DNA of 64,000 nt from Thermohalobaculum sp039816045 (GTDB taxonomy: Bacteria; Pseudomonadota; Alphaproteobacteria; Rhodobacterales; Rhodobacteraceae), in contig JBCBYB010000004.1 of NCBI GenBank assembly GCA_039816045.1, forward strand, positions 62,001-126,000. Direction: 5' to 3'. The notes below the pieces were generated by a model. The model was not told where the DNA came from, made no database searches, and saw only the letters and a program-made list of their open reading frames with translations. A program made the position numbers and the translations under genes. Positions 43,465 through 52,265 of the stretch are shown piece by piece; the first letter of the stretch is position 1; each line of letters begins with the position of its first letter.

Positions 43465-45483
43465 GTGAACATCGAGACGATCAAACAGGCCGATCCGCGC
43501 CGCTTCGAGATGGCCAACGCCCTGCGCGTTTTGGCGCTGGATGCGGTCAAGGCTGCGAATTCGGGCCATTCGGGCATGCCGATGGGCATGGCGGATGTGG
43601 CAACCGTGCTGTTCGACCGGCATCTGCGCTTCGACCCCAAGGCGCCGCGCTGGCACGACCGCGACCGCTTCGTGTTGTCGGCGGGGCACGGCTCGATGCT
43701 GCTCTATGGGCTCTTGCACCTCACGGGCCAGGCGGACATGGGCGAGGATCAGATCCGCGCGTTTCGCCAGCTCGGCAGCCGCACGGCGGGCCATCCGGAG
43801 TTTGGCGAGGCCGCCGGGATCGAGACCACCACCGGTCCCCTCGGCCAGGGCCTCGCGAACGCCGTCGGCATGGCGATCGCCGAGGAGCATCTGCGCGCAC
43901 GGTTCGGCAAGAAGATCTTCGACCACCACACCTGGGTGATCGCGGGCGATGGCTGCCTGATGGAGGGCGTGTCGCAAGAGGCGATCTCGCTGGCCGGTCA
44001 CCTCAAGCTCTCGCGGCTGATCGTGCTTTGGGACGACAACGGCATCTCCATCGACGGGCCGGTGAGCCTTGCGGATCGAACCGACCAGCTGAAGCGCTTC
44101 GAGGCGAGCGGCTGGGCGATCCACAGCGTCAATGGCCACGATCATGCGCAGGTCGACAGCGCGATGGCTTGGGCCAAAGGACAGGACCGTCCGGTGCTGA
44201 TCGCCTGCCGCACCCATATCGGGTTCGGTGCGCCGACGCTGCAGGACACCTCGAAGGCCCACGGCGCCATCACCGGAGACGACGAGATCGCGGGCGTGCG
44301 CCGGGCCATCGGTTGGGGGGATGCGACGCCCTTTGCGGTGCCTGAGTCCATCCGCGCCGACTGGCTGGCGACCGGGACCCGCGGCGCCGAGGCCCATGCC
44401 GAGTGGGCGACGCGGTTTGGCGCGCTCACCCAGGCGCGTCAGGCCGAGATCGAGCGGGTGATGGCGGGCGAGGCGCCGAAGAAGCTCGCCGCCGCCGTGC
44501 GCAAGCTCAAGCGTGAGCTCTCGGCAGAGGCCCCCAAGGTTGCGACCCGCAAGGCTTCTGAGCTGGCGCTGGCCGCGATCAATCCGGTGATGCCGGAGAC
44601 GCTCGGTGGCTCGGCGGATCTGACCGGCTCGAACAACACCAAGACCGCGGATCTCGGGGTGTTTACGGCCGAGGACCGCAAGGGCCGCTACATCCACTAC
44701 GGCATCCGCGAGCATGGGATGGCCGCGGCGATGAACGGCATGGCGCTGCACGGGGGCGTGGCCCCTTACGGCGGCACCTTCCTCTGCTTTGCCGACTATG
44801 CGCGGCCCTCCATGCGGCTCTCGGCGCTGATGGGCCAGCGGGTGGTCTATGTGATGACCCATGACAGCATCGGGCTCGGCGAGGATGGGCCGACCCACCA
44901 GCCGGTCGAGCATCTGGCTATGCTGCGCGCAACGCCGAACATGCTGGTCTTCCGGCCGGCGGATGCGGTGGAGACGGCGGAGGCCTGGGAGATCGCGCTG
45001 AACGAAAACCGGCCCTCGGTGCTGGCGCTCACTCGGCAGGGGCTGCCGACCGTCCGGACCGAGCACACCAACCGCAATGAGGTCTCGCGCGGCGCCTATG
45101 TGGTGGCGGAGGCCACCGGCAAGCGCGCGGCGATCCTGCTGGCCACGGGCTCGGAGGTCGAGATCGCGCTCGAGGCCCGGCGCCTGCTGGAACTGGAGGA
45201 GATCGGCACGCGCGTGGTCTCGATGCCGTGCTGGGAACTGTTCGAGGCACAGGAAGACAGCTATCGCCGCCGCATCCTGCCCCCGGGGCCCGTCCGCGTG
45301 GGCGTCGAGGCGGCGGTGCGCACCGGCTGGGACCGCTGGTTGTCCGGCGAGCGGGGGGCCTCGAAGAAGGCCGGGTTTGTGGGGATGGAGAGCTTTGGCG
45401 CTTCAGCCCCCTACAAAGAGCTCTACACCCATTTCGGGATCACCGCTGAGGCGGTGGCCGCTCGGGTCAAAGACCTGCTCTGA
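43465..45483 (+). CDS. tkt: Transketolase
   Basis: 672 aa from a GTG start (VNIETIKQADPRRF), preceded by GGGGA. Landmarks are the N-terminal thiamine-diphosphate region with SAGHGSMLLYGLLHLTG and GPLGQGLANAVGMA, the GDG motif in VIAGDGCLMEGVSQEA, and the C-terminal pyrimidine-domain MTHDSIGLGEDGPTHQPVEH. It moves two-carbon ketol units in the pentose phosphate and Calvin cycles. It is in line with gap and pgk downstream, as in other Rhodobacterales, but about 2.2 kb of other genes lie between tkt and gap. The longer frame from 43405 is rejected. Confidence 0.97.
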   Translation: MNIETIKQADPRRFEMANALRVLALDAVKAANSGHSGMPMGMADVATVLFDRHLRFDPKAPRWHDRDRFVLSAGHGSMLLYGLLHLTGQADMGEDQIRAFRQLGSRTAGHPEFGEAAGIETTTGPLGQGLANAVGMAIAEEHLRARFGKKIFDHHTWVIAGDGCLMEGVSQEAISLAGHLKLSRLIVLWDDNGISIDGPVSLADRTDQLKRFEASGWAIHSVNGHDHAQVDSAMAWAKGQDRPVLIACRTHIGFGAPTLQDTSKAHGAITGDDEIAGVRRAIGWGDATPFAVPESIRADWLATGTRGAEAHAEWATRFGALTQARQAEIERVMAGEAPKKLAAAVRKLKRELSAEAPKVATRKASELALAAINPVMPETLGGSADLTGSNNTKTADLGVFTAEDRKGRYIHYGIREHGMAAAMNGMALHGGVAPYGGTFLCFADYARPSMRLSALMGQRVVYVMTHDSIGLGEDGPTHQPVEHLAMLRATPNMLVFRPADAVETAEAWEIALNENRPSVLALTRQGLPTVRTEHTNRNEVSRGAYVVAEATGKRAAILLATGSEVEIALEARRLLELEEIGTRVVSMPCWELFEAQEDSYRRRILPPGPVRVGVEAAVRTGWDRWLSGERGASKKAGFVGMESFGASAPYKELYTHFGITAEAVAARVKDLL

Positions 45484-45577
45484 GGCGTCGCCGGAAAGGC
45501 AGTCACCAAAGGGGAGCCAATGGGACACGCCGGTTACCGGCGACGTCTGGAGGCGCGCGTGCGGCACGGAGGCGGTC

Positions 45578-46258
45578 ATGGATGAGAGTGACACGGGAGC
45601 CGAGACTGCTGCCGATCTGTCGAAGATCTGGTATTCGCGCATCCTGCAGTCGACGGATGTCTCTGTCGATTTGGATTATCATTCTTCGGGGGACCGAAAA
45701 ACAAAAGCTTTTGAGTGCAGTAACAATTTCAAGCTCTTTTTGCCTGTGCCGCGAGAAAATGCGCCTCTTTCGCTCTTCGGCGCAAGATCGAGGTTGCGGT
45801 TTCCAGATCGCTGCCGACATGCTTTCAAAGTGTTTGGAGGCTTTCTTGTCATCTCGCCCAAGCTGCGGGATGTGTTGATCCAGTTCGATCTGGGGAGGAC
45901 GGCGCTCTTCGAGGTTCCAATCCTTCAGGCAGACGGAGAGACACCGTCGGACTATCCCCCCCACTATATTCTACATGTGGCGGAGACGCGGGACTGCTTC
46001 GTCCCCGAAGCCTCGGACCATGTGAGGCAATTCGTTCAACATGGCGCGACCGACCCCGAGCCCGGAGCCATCTGGGTGACTGACGCACGAACAGACGTCC
46101 TCGCAGTGCGTTCTTCCGCAGCTGAGGGAGCAGACCTTTGGGCTGATCCAAATCTCTATGAGCGGATCTTCTTCAGCGATCGGTTGAAGCAAGCCATCGA
46201 TGCGGCCAAGGTCTCGAAAAACGGCCTGGACCTCGTGGAAGCCCGGGTCTTGCCCTAA
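45578..46258 (+). CDS. Imm11/DUF1629-like protein (orphan immunity-type)
   Basis: 226 aa from ATG at 45578 (MDESDTGAETAADL); the in-frame extension to 45077 reads through tkt in another frame and is rejected. The C-terminal half resembles the Imm11/DUF1629 family: CRHAFKVFGGFLVISPKLRDVL, PPHYILHVAETRDCF, and a final RIFFSDRLKQAIDAAKVSKNGLDL. Members protect against polymorphic toxins. No toxin gene is adjacent. The segment is clearly lower in GC than its surroundings, with AAA/TTT-rich codons, suggesting acquisition. The cognate toxin may lie elsewhere or be lost. Confidence 0.65.
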   Translation: MDESDTGAETAADLSKIWYSRILQSTDVSVDLDYHSSGDRKTKAFECSNNFKLFLPVPRENAPLSLFGARSRLRFPDRCRHAFKVFGGFLVISPKLRDVLIQFDLGRTALFEVPILQADGETPSDYPPHYILHVAETRDCFVPEASDHVRQFVQHGATDPEPGAIWVTDARTDVLAVRSSAAEGADLWADPNLYERIFFSDRLKQAIDAAKVSKNGLDLVEARVLP

Positions 46259-46347
46259 CGGCGCAGCGATGTCCAAGATCGGAGCCGCCATCACAGGGCG
46301 TCAGAACCGTACACCCCGTTGGATCGCTTCATTCAGCCTGATCTCCG

Positions 46348-47310
46348 TTAGGTGGCGGCGCTGCGACGGCGCCAGCCCACCCAGCCCAACAGACCGAAGG
46401 CGCTGATCACCATATAGGCCGAAGCAGGCAGCGGAATCTCCGTCACCTCAAAGCCGAGCACACCGCCCGAGCCGTCGAAGGCAACGACGAAGGACTCGCC
46501 CTGCTCGATCACGATATCGGTGAAGCGCAGACCCGCCACGCAGTTGTCACCGGCCGAGCCGCCGCCGCCAATATCGCAATCCGGCGGCGTGCCACCGCCC
46601 GGCAGCGTCGGCAGGGTGCCGGAAGCATCGATCTGGATCTCACCGATCTCGTTGGCGCCCGGACCGGAGATAAAGTTGCCGCCCGGGTTGTCCGTGGTGA
46701 ACACCCGCGCGTCGACATCGTCAATGAAGGTCAAACGGTCGACGACCACCGGGTTGGCGGTGAGCAACTCAAACTCCAGCACGCCAAGATTGCTGCCAGA
46801 GGGCGCAAAATCGTTGACGAATGTCGTGGTGCCCGGGTTCTGGACGACCAGTGAGTTCTCCTCAGACAGGAGCGGTTCGAACTGAGCGTTAACGCCGAGC
46901 GGGTTCGGGTCCAAAACACCGTTCAAACTGCCGTTCACGATCGGGTCGAAATCGACACCCAGAACCTCGAGATCATCATCTGTGGCTGACCCAAACGGCA
47001 GGTCAATCGATGGCACAAAGAGCGCGGGCGATTGGACCCCGTTGTTCGCACCGACCCGCTGACCGCTGCTGTTGGTCTGACGCGCCGTCACGAGGAAATC
47101 CAGACCGCCGCTCGAGATGATGATCCCGTTGGGGCCGAAGATCCTCTGCGATATTTGAAGATTGCCTTGGGTCGTGTTGGGCAGCGGCGGATTGCCTGTC
47201 CCACCAGGGAAAAATTCCGATTCATCAAAAACAAAAGTCGCAGCGTTCGCGGCGGAGGCCCCAAAGGTCAGCCCGACCGCACACGCGAGCAAAGTCGCTC
47301 TCTTACACAC
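46348..47310 (-). CDS. Exported protein with VPLPA-CTERM sorting signal (exosortase substrate)
   Basis: 320 aa from a GTG start. Signal peptide residues 1-23 (FGASAANA cleavage). The C-terminal tail EIPLPASAYMVISAFGLLGWVGWRRR has the PLPA-type motif, a membrane helix and a basic cluster, the tripartite exosortase signal. The mature part is Asn/Gly-rich and beta-predicted, with a single Cys pair near 239/256. It is probably cut by the XrtD at 11373 and retained in the matrix or surface. A sigma-54-like promoter lies about 100 nt upstream. It is inserted, with Imm11, between tkt and gap. Confidence 0.88.
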   Translation of the reverse strand: MCKRATLLACAVGLTFGASAANAATFVFDESEFFPGGTGNPPLPNTTQGNLQISQRIFGPNGIIISSGGLDFLVTARQTNSSGQRVGANNGVQSPALFVPSIDLPFGSATDDDLEVLGVDFDPIVNGSLNGVLDPNPLGVNAQFEPLLSEENSLVVQNPGTTTFVNDFAPSGSNLGVLEFELLTANPVVVDRLTFIDDVDARVFTTDNPGGNFISGPGANEIGEIQIDASGTLPTLPGGGTPPDCDIGGGGSAGDNCVAGLRFTDIVIEQGESFVVAFDGSGGVLGFEVTEIPLPASAYMVISAFGLLGWVGWRRRSAAT

Positions 47311-47669
47311 TATCCATCACCCCTACTATGACCACCCATGCTAACCTATGAGATTTCTCGTGCTCTGGCAAGGATTTCGCAAGTTTGCTGCGCTGCCGCG
47401 GAGAAGCGTGCCGCTGGAGCAACAACCTGGCCAGACATGTTCCCGGCTTGGCACATGCGGACAGCGGGGCTGCCTCAGAGAGAGACAGCCGGCCCCGCTT
47501 CGGCAGCGCGCCGCCTAGACCAATCCGCAGGTATCGTGTCGAATCGCAACCGACTGGGCACACCTGCGGCGTCCGAAAGATTGCCAAGCCGGCCGCGCGG
47601 CAGTATGGCGCTAGCCGAGGCCGGGGCGACACGGCCGCACTCCACACCGCAAGAACAAGGGAGGCCGGG
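47311..47669. promoter_or_regulatory. Divergent regulatory region between the VPLPA-CTERM and gap genes
   Basis: 359 nt with no gene. On the minus strand it has the -24/-12 element at 47418-47433 serving the exported protein. On the plus strand TGGCAAGGATTTCGCA (47366-47381) is a weaker match with TCGC instead of TTGC. The gap ribosome site AAGGGAGG is at 47658-47665. No extra ORF with a good ribosome site is seen. Confidence 0.45.
47418..47433 (-). promoter_or_regulatory. Sigma-54 (-24/-12) promoter for the VPLPA-CTERM gene
   Basis: Reading the minus strand, TGGCCAGGTTGTTGCT has GG and GC 10 nt apart with a full TTGCT -12 box and TGGC -24 box. The start site would be near 47407, about 97 nt from the GTG. 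The arrangement closely mirrors the TPR-lipoprotein promoter (about 90 nt). Confidence 0.55.
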
Positions 47670-48671
47670 ATGACGGTCAAGGTTGGGATCAACGGGTTCG
47701 GGCGCATCGGGCGCAACATCCTGCGCGCCATCGTGGAATCGGGCCGCACCGATATCGAGGTGGTGGCCATCAACGATCTCGGCCCGGTCGAGACCAATGC
47801 GCATCTGATGCGCTATGACAGTGTGCACGGCCGCTTCCCGGGGACCGTCACAGTAGACGGCGAGACCATCGATGTGGGCCGCGGCCCGATCCGGGTGACC
47901 GCGATCCGCAACCCCGCCGAGCTGCCCTGGGGCGATGTCGACATCGCCTTGGAGTGCACCGGCATCTTTGCAAGCAAGGAGAAGGCGCTGGTCCATCTCG
48001 AGAACGGCTCGAAGCGCGTTCTGGTCTCGGCCCCGGCGGGCGGGGCGGACAAGACCATCGTCTACGGCGTGAACCACGCCACGATGACCGGCGATGACCA
48101 GGTGATCTCGAACGCCTCCTGCACCACGAACTGCCTCGCGCCCGTTGCCCATGTGCTGCACAACGCCATCGGGATCGAGAAAGGCGTGATGACGACCATC
48201 CACTCCTATACCGGTGACCAGCCGACGCTGGACACGATGCACAAGGATCTCTACCGCGCGCGTGCCGCGGGCATGAGCATGATCCCGACCTCGACCGGGG
48301 CGGCGAAGGCCGTGGGCCTCGTGCTGCCGGAGCTGAACGGCAAGCTCGACGGCTTCGCCATCCGGGTGCCGACGCCCAACGTCTCGCTGGTGGATTTCAA
48401 GTTCGTCGCCGCGCGCGAGACCACGCCCGAGGAGATCAACGACGCGATCCGCGCGGCGGCTGGTGAGGAGTTGAAGGGCATCCTCGGCTACACCGACGAC
48501 AAGCTGGTCAGCCAGGACTTCAACCACGACCCGCATTCGAGCGTCTTCCACTGCGACCAGACCAAGGTGATGGACGGCACGCTGTGCTCGGTCCTGTCCT
48601 GGTACGACAACGAATGGGGCTTCTCGAACCGCATGTCGGACACCGCCGTCGCGCTCGCGGCGACGATCTGA
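47670..48671 (+). CDS. gap: Glyceraldehyde-3-phosphate dehydrogenase, type I
   Basis: 333 aa. The NAD(P) fold begins KVGINGFGRIGRN, the catalytic Cys151 is in SNASCTTNCLAP, and WYDNEWGFSNRM is near the C-terminus. It converts GAP to 1,3-bisphosphoglycerate (glycolysis) or the reverse (gluconeogenesis or Calvin cycle). The start at 47670 has AAGGGAGG; the longer frame from 47385 is rejected. A 40-codon membrane ORF follows at once. Confidence 0.98.
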   Translation: MTVKVGINGFGRIGRNILRAIVESGRTDIEVVAINDLGPVETNAHLMRYDSVHGRFPGTVTVDGETIDVGRGPIRVTAIRNPAELPWGDVDIALECTGIFASKEKALVHLENGSKRVLVSAPAGGADKTIVYGVNHATMTGDDQVISNASCTTNCLAPVAHVLHNAIGIEKGVMTTIHSYTGDQPTLDTMHKDLYRARAAGMSMIPTSTGAAKAVGLVLPELNGKLDGFAIRVPTPNVSLVDFKFVAARETTPEEINDAIRAAAGEELKGILGYTDDKLVSQDFNHDPHSSVFHCDQTKVMDGTLCSVLSWYDNEWGFSNRMSDTAVALAATI

Positions 48672-48675
48672 GGCC

Positions 48676-48798
48676 ATGGCAAGGGCGCCGTTCGGACTGG
48701 TGATTGTGGTGCTGCTGGTGATCAGCCTCGGCGCAATCGCCTTCCTGGCGGATATCCAGTCGCTCTCCGATCTCAAACGCGTGTTTGATACACGGTAG
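48676..48798 (+). CDS. 40-codon single-helix membrane protein after gap
   Basis: ATG at 48676, 4 nt after the gap TGA, to TAG at 48798. The peptide has one long hydrophobic helix (GLVIVVLLVISLGAIAFLA) and an acidic/basic tail (SDLKRVFDTR). The only ribosome element is GAGG inside the gap stop region, so translation would be coupled. It is too short for most gene callers, and the clean hydrophobic segment supports a real small protein. Function unknown. Confidence 0.5.
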   Translation: MARAPFGLVIVVLLVISLGAIAFLADIQSLSDLKRVFDTR

Positions 48799-48861
48799 CG
48801 CCTTGAACCTCTGAGAACGCGGGCGGTACTCACCGGCTCAACCCAGCCAAGGAGACCGCCC

Positions 48862-49449
48862 GTGACTGCTGAAGCCCCCCTCAGCCCCCCCTTCCGTCTG
48901 GCCACCAAGTGGGACGCCAGCCGCCTTGCCACCTTCATCGCCGCCGCGAGCGAAGGCATGGCCCCCTATTTCTGGACCAAAGCCGTCGGCGAGGCCCGCG
49001 CCATGGACTATGGAACCGAGCGCATGGCTGCCCGCGCCGAGGCCGGTGAGTGGATCGTGATCGACGATGGCGAGGGGGCGGTGGCCGGGCTCTCCGGCTA
49101 CCGCATCCCCGATGCTCCGGACCCGATCCCGGACGATATCGAGCCGCTGTTCCGCCCGCTCGAGGAGCTGGAGCATGCCGCCCCCGGCTCGTGGTATGTC
49201 CATGTGCTCGCCGCCCTGCCCGAACAGCGCGGCCGCGGCCATGGCACGGCGCTGCTGGCAGAGGCCGAGCGTCAGGCCCGCGCCGCCGGTTGCACCGAGA
49301 TGTCCATCATTGTCGCCGACAACAACACCGGCGCCCGCAAGCTTTATGAGCGGACCGGGTTCCGGGAGGCCGACAGCCGCGCGATGGTCAAGGGCGCGTG
49401 GCAGAACCCCGGCAGCGCCTGGGTGCTGCTCCGCCGTTCCCTCTCCTGA
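48862..49449 (+). CDS. GNAT-family N-acetyltransferase
   Basis: 195 aa from GTG at 48862 with AAGGAG upstream. The acetyl-CoA loop is in VLAALPEQRGRGHGTALL (about residues 114-131, RGRGHG), followed by the GNAT helix and MSIIVADNNTGARKLYERTGF. The substrate is unknown. It is 13 nt upstream of the RidA gene and in line with gap and pgk. Confidence 0.9.
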   Translation: MTAEAPLSPPFRLATKWDASRLATFIAAASEGMAPYFWTKAVGEARAMDYGTERMAARAEAGEWIVIDDGEGAVAGLSGYRIPDAPDPIPDDIEPLFRPLEELEHAAPGSWYVHVLAALPEQRGRGHGTALLAEAERQARAAGCTEMSIIVADNNTGARKLYERTGFREADSRAMVKGAWQNPGSAWVLLRRSLS

Positions 49450-49463
49450 GCCGGAGCCCCACG

Positions 49464-49814
49464 ATGTCGGTGAAGCGGTTTCCTTATCCGGGCCTCGGGC
49501 GGTGCAAGGCGGTGGTGTCAGACGGGCTTGTCTACGCCGTCGCCACCGATCCGCACTGTGCCGATTGCATCCTCGCGCAGACCAGGAACACGCTCGACGA
49601 GCTCGCCCGCATCCTGGAGGACGCGGGCAGCGGAAAGGCCGGTTTACTCCAGGCCACCGTCTATCTGAGCGATGTCCGCCAAAAGCCGCAGATGGACACG
49701 GTCTGGATCGACTGGGTCGGGCCGGAGGACAATTGGCCCCAGCGCGCCTGTGTCGGCGTCGACCTGGATGAGGGGTATCTGATCGAGGTCGTGGTCACCG
49801 CCAAGCTGCTGTGA
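49464..49814 (+). CDS. RidA-family protein (YjgF/UK114-like)
   Basis: 116 aa, the family length. The pattern VVSDGLVYAVATD at the N-terminus, QTRNTLDELARILEDAG, then LLQATVYLSDVRQKPQM is typical. The C-terminal part is PQRACVGVDLDEGYLIEVVVTAKL. RidA removes reactive enamines/imines. This one lacks the canonical Arg-containing C-terminal motif in its usual form (here RACVG), so its exact subgroup is unsure. It lies upstream of pgk. Confidence 0.85.
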   Translation: MSVKRFPYPGLGRCKAVVSDGLVYAVATDPHCADCILAQTRNTLDELARILEDAGSGKAGLLQATVYLSDVRQKPQMDTVWIDWVGPEDNWPQRACVGVDLDEGYLIEVVVTAKLL

Positions 49815-49905
49815 TCGGCGGACTTGCCGCTTCCCCCCGGGGCCGCATTGCATTCGGCGGCCTGCGGGGCCAGAAGGGCGCCGATGACAGACTGGAGGAC
49901 ACGCT

Positions 49906-51072
49906 ATGGCCTTTCGCACCCTTGATACCCTTGATGCGGCGGGCAAACGCGTCCTCCTTCGGGTGGACCTCAACGTGCCGATGGAGGCGGGCCGTGTGAC
50001 CGACACGACCCGGCTCGACGCGGTGGCACCGACGGTGCGGGAACTGGCCGAGGCAGGCGCCCGCGTCGTTCTTCTCTCCCACTTTGGTCGACCGAAGGGC
50101 AAAGTGGTGCCAGAGCTATCGCTCGAGCAGATCGTGCCAGCGCTGGAGACCGCCCTTGGCCGCCCCGTGACCTTTGCCGAGACCACCGATGGCATGGCCG
50201 ATGGCGCGGTGCGCCTGCTCGAGAACCTCCGCATGGATCCGGGCGAGGAGGCGAACGACCCGGCCTTTGTCGCGCGCCTCGCGGCCCTCGGCGATGTCTA
50301 TGTCAACGACGCCTTCTCGTGCGCGCACCGGGCCCATGCCTCAACCGAGGGAATTGCGCATGCCCTGCCCGCCTATGCCGGGCGCCTGATGGAAGCGGAG
50401 CTGGCGGCCCTCGCCCGCGCGCTGGAGGCGCCGGAGCGACCGGTGGTCGCCGTGGTCGGCGGTGCCAAGGTCTCCACCAAGCTCGATCTGCTTGGCAATC
50501 TGGTGGAGAAAGTCGACGTGCTCGCCATCGGCGGTGGCATGGCCAACACCTTCCTTGCCGCTCAAGGGATTGCCATCGGCCGTTCGCTGGCCGAGCACGA
50601 CCTCGCCGACACCGCCCGCGCGATCCTGACCAAGGCGGACACGGCCGGCTGCGAGATCCTGTTGCCGAGTGACATTGTGGTGGCTCGGGAGTTTGCTGCC
50701 CATGCGCCCCATGAGACGCTCGCGGCAACGGCCTGTCCCGAGGACGCCATGATCCTGGACGCCGGGCCCGAGACCGTGGCGGCGCTGACGGCCCGGCTCC
50801 AGACGGCCAAGACCGTGGTCTGGAACGGCCCCCTCGGCGCCTTCGAGCTGCAACCCTTCGATGCGGCGACCGTGGCCGCGGCCCGTGCGGTTGCTGACCT
50901 GACCCGATCCGGGCACCTCACATCTGTTGCGGGGGGTGGCGACACGGTCGCGGCCCTCAACGCGGCCGGAGTGGCGGGAGCGTTCTCCTATGTCTCCACC
51001 GCCGGCGGCGCCTTCCTCGAATGGATGGAGGGCAAAACCCTGCCCGGTGTCGCCGCGCTCTCAGCGCCGTAA
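49906..51072 (+). CDS. pgk: Phosphoglycerate kinase
   Basis: 388 aa. It begins TLDTLDAAGKRVLLRVDLNVPM; substrate residues are in LSHFGRPKGK and VNDAFSCAHRAHAS, and the nucleotide region in VVGGAKVSTKLDLL and VVWNGPLGAFE, then VAGGGDTVAAL. It transfers phosphate between 1,3-bisphosphoglycerate and ADP. With tkt and gap it forms a carbon-metabolism segment. Confidence 0.98.
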   Translation: MAFRTLDTLDAAGKRVLLRVDLNVPMEAGRVTDTTRLDAVAPTVRELAEAGARVVLLSHFGRPKGKVVPELSLEQIVPALETALGRPVTFAETTDGMADGAVRLLENLRMDPGEEANDPAFVARLAALGDVYVNDAFSCAHRAHASTEGIAHALPAYAGRLMEAELAALARALEAPERPVVAVVGGAKVSTKLDLLGNLVEKVDVLAIGGGMANTFLAAQGIAIGRSLAEHDLADTARAILTKADTAGCEILLPSDIVVAREFAAHAPHETLAATACPEDAMILDAGPETVAALTARLQTAKTVVWNGPLGAFELQPFDAATVAAARAVADLTRSGHLTSVAGGGDTVAALNAAGVAGAFSYVSTAGGAFLEWMEGKTLPGVAALSAP

Positions 51073-51178
51073 GTGAAAGAGAAATCTTATCGCGATTCTT
51101 TTGATTTCTCTCGCCCCCTGCGTTAGGTCGTCACACGCATCAGCGCCCGCGAAGGCGCATAACACCAGGGAGCACGCC

Positions 51179-52168
51179 ATGACCCTTCTTTTCGACCGCT
51201 CGGTCTTCACCGCAGCGCTGACCGTAGGGGCCCTCGCCGTCTCGGGCGCAGCAGCCCAGGACCGCAGCGACTGGCCTGACAGCTTCTCGGTTGGCACCGC
51301 CAGCCAGGGCGGCACCTATTTCGTCTATGGCGCCGGCTGGGCCAACATGGTCTCCGATGCGCTCGGCGTGCCGGGCGGCACCGAAGTGACCGGCGGCCCC
51401 GTTCAGAACGCGGCACTCGTGCAAACCGGTGATCTGGACATGGCCATGGTCACCATGGGCCCGGCCTTCGACGCGATGAACGGCAAGAGCGCGCTGGCCC
51501 CCGGCCTGAAGCACGACAAGATCCGCGCGATCTTCCCGATGTACAAAACCGGCTTCCACGCCGTCACCCTGACCAGCTCAGGCATCAAAAGCTTTGCCGA
51601 GATCCCGAACGGCTCGACCGTCGGCGTCGGCCCGGCAGGCGGCACCCCCGGCACCTATTGGCCGCGCATCCTCGAGGGCATGGGCAAAGAGGTCGAGTAC
51701 CGCAACGGCGGCGCATCGGATCTGGCCGGCCAGCTTCAGGACGGTCTGATCGACGTCTACACCTGGGCGGGCGGCCTGCCCTACCCGGCCTTCAGCCAGC
51801 TCGACGCGCAGGCGGACGTCACCTATTTCGGCTTCACCGCCGACGAGCAGGCCGAGGTTGTCGGCACCCAGCCGGTTGCCACCTTCACCATCCCGGCGGG
51901 CACCTATCCGTCGCTGACCGAAGACCAGCTCAGCGTCTCCATGTGGAACTTCGCCATCGCCCACGCGGATGTGCCGGAGAGCTTCGTCTATGCGGTCGTC
52001 GATACGGTGATGAGCAACAACCCGAAGATGATCGAGATCCACAAGGCGGCGGTCGAGACCCTGCCGGAGAACTTCGACAAGAACACCTTCCTGCCTTGGC
52101 ACCCGGGCGCGGCCCGCTGGTTCAAGGAGAAGGGGTTCGACATCCCGGACGAGCTGATCGGCGGCTAA
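51179..52168 (+). CDS. TRAP transporter substrate-binding protein, TAXI family
   Basis: 329 aa. Signal peptide residues 1-26 (VSGAAAQDR). The TAXI fold is seen in FSVGTASQGGTYFVYGAGWANMV and GSTVGVGPAGGTPGTYWPRIL. It binds the ligand for the fused permease encoded after it; TAXI ligands include dicarboxylates and amino acids, not resolved here. The start at 51179 replaces the longer frame from 51101. Confidence 0.9.
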   Translation: MTLLFDRSVFTAALTVGALAVSGAAAQDRSDWPDSFSVGTASQGGTYFVYGAGWANMVSDALGVPGGTEVTGGPVQNAALVQTGDLDMAMVTMGPAFDAMNGKSALAPGLKHDKIRAIFPMYKTGFHAVTLTSSGIKSFAEIPNGSTVGVGPAGGTPGTYWPRILEGMGKEVEYRNGGASDLAGQLQDGLIDVYTWAGGLPYPAFSQLDAQADVTYFGFTADEQAEVVGTQPVATFTIPAGTYPSLTEDQLSVSMWNFAIAHADVPESFVYAVVDTVMSNNPKMIEIHKAAVETLPENFDKNTFLPWHPGAARWFKEKGFDIPDELIGG

Positions 52169-52202
52169 GCCCACCCTGATCGGGGCCCGAGGGCCTTTCT
52201 CT

Positions 52203-52239
52203 GCACCCTGGCGGCCCTCTGGCTGCCCGGGTGCTTTGT
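52203..52239 (+). terminator. Stem-loop between TAXI binding protein and permease
   Basis: GCACCC at 52203-52208 pairs with GGGTGC at 52229-52234, with further pairing inside, followed by TTTGT. It may attenuate read-through to the permease or stabilise the binding-protein mRNA. Confidence 0.45.
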
Positions 52240-52265
52240 CGTATCCGCCGACGGGGAGCGGTGCC

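Noticed and set aside
45077..45577. Extension of the Imm11-like protein into tkt
   Set aside because: The frame is antiphase to tkt and reads as Arg/Ala-rich noise before the Met at 45578.
47366..47381. Plus-strand sigma-54-like site toward gap
   Set aside because: The -12 box is TCGC rather than TTGC, and gap is not an expected RpoN target.
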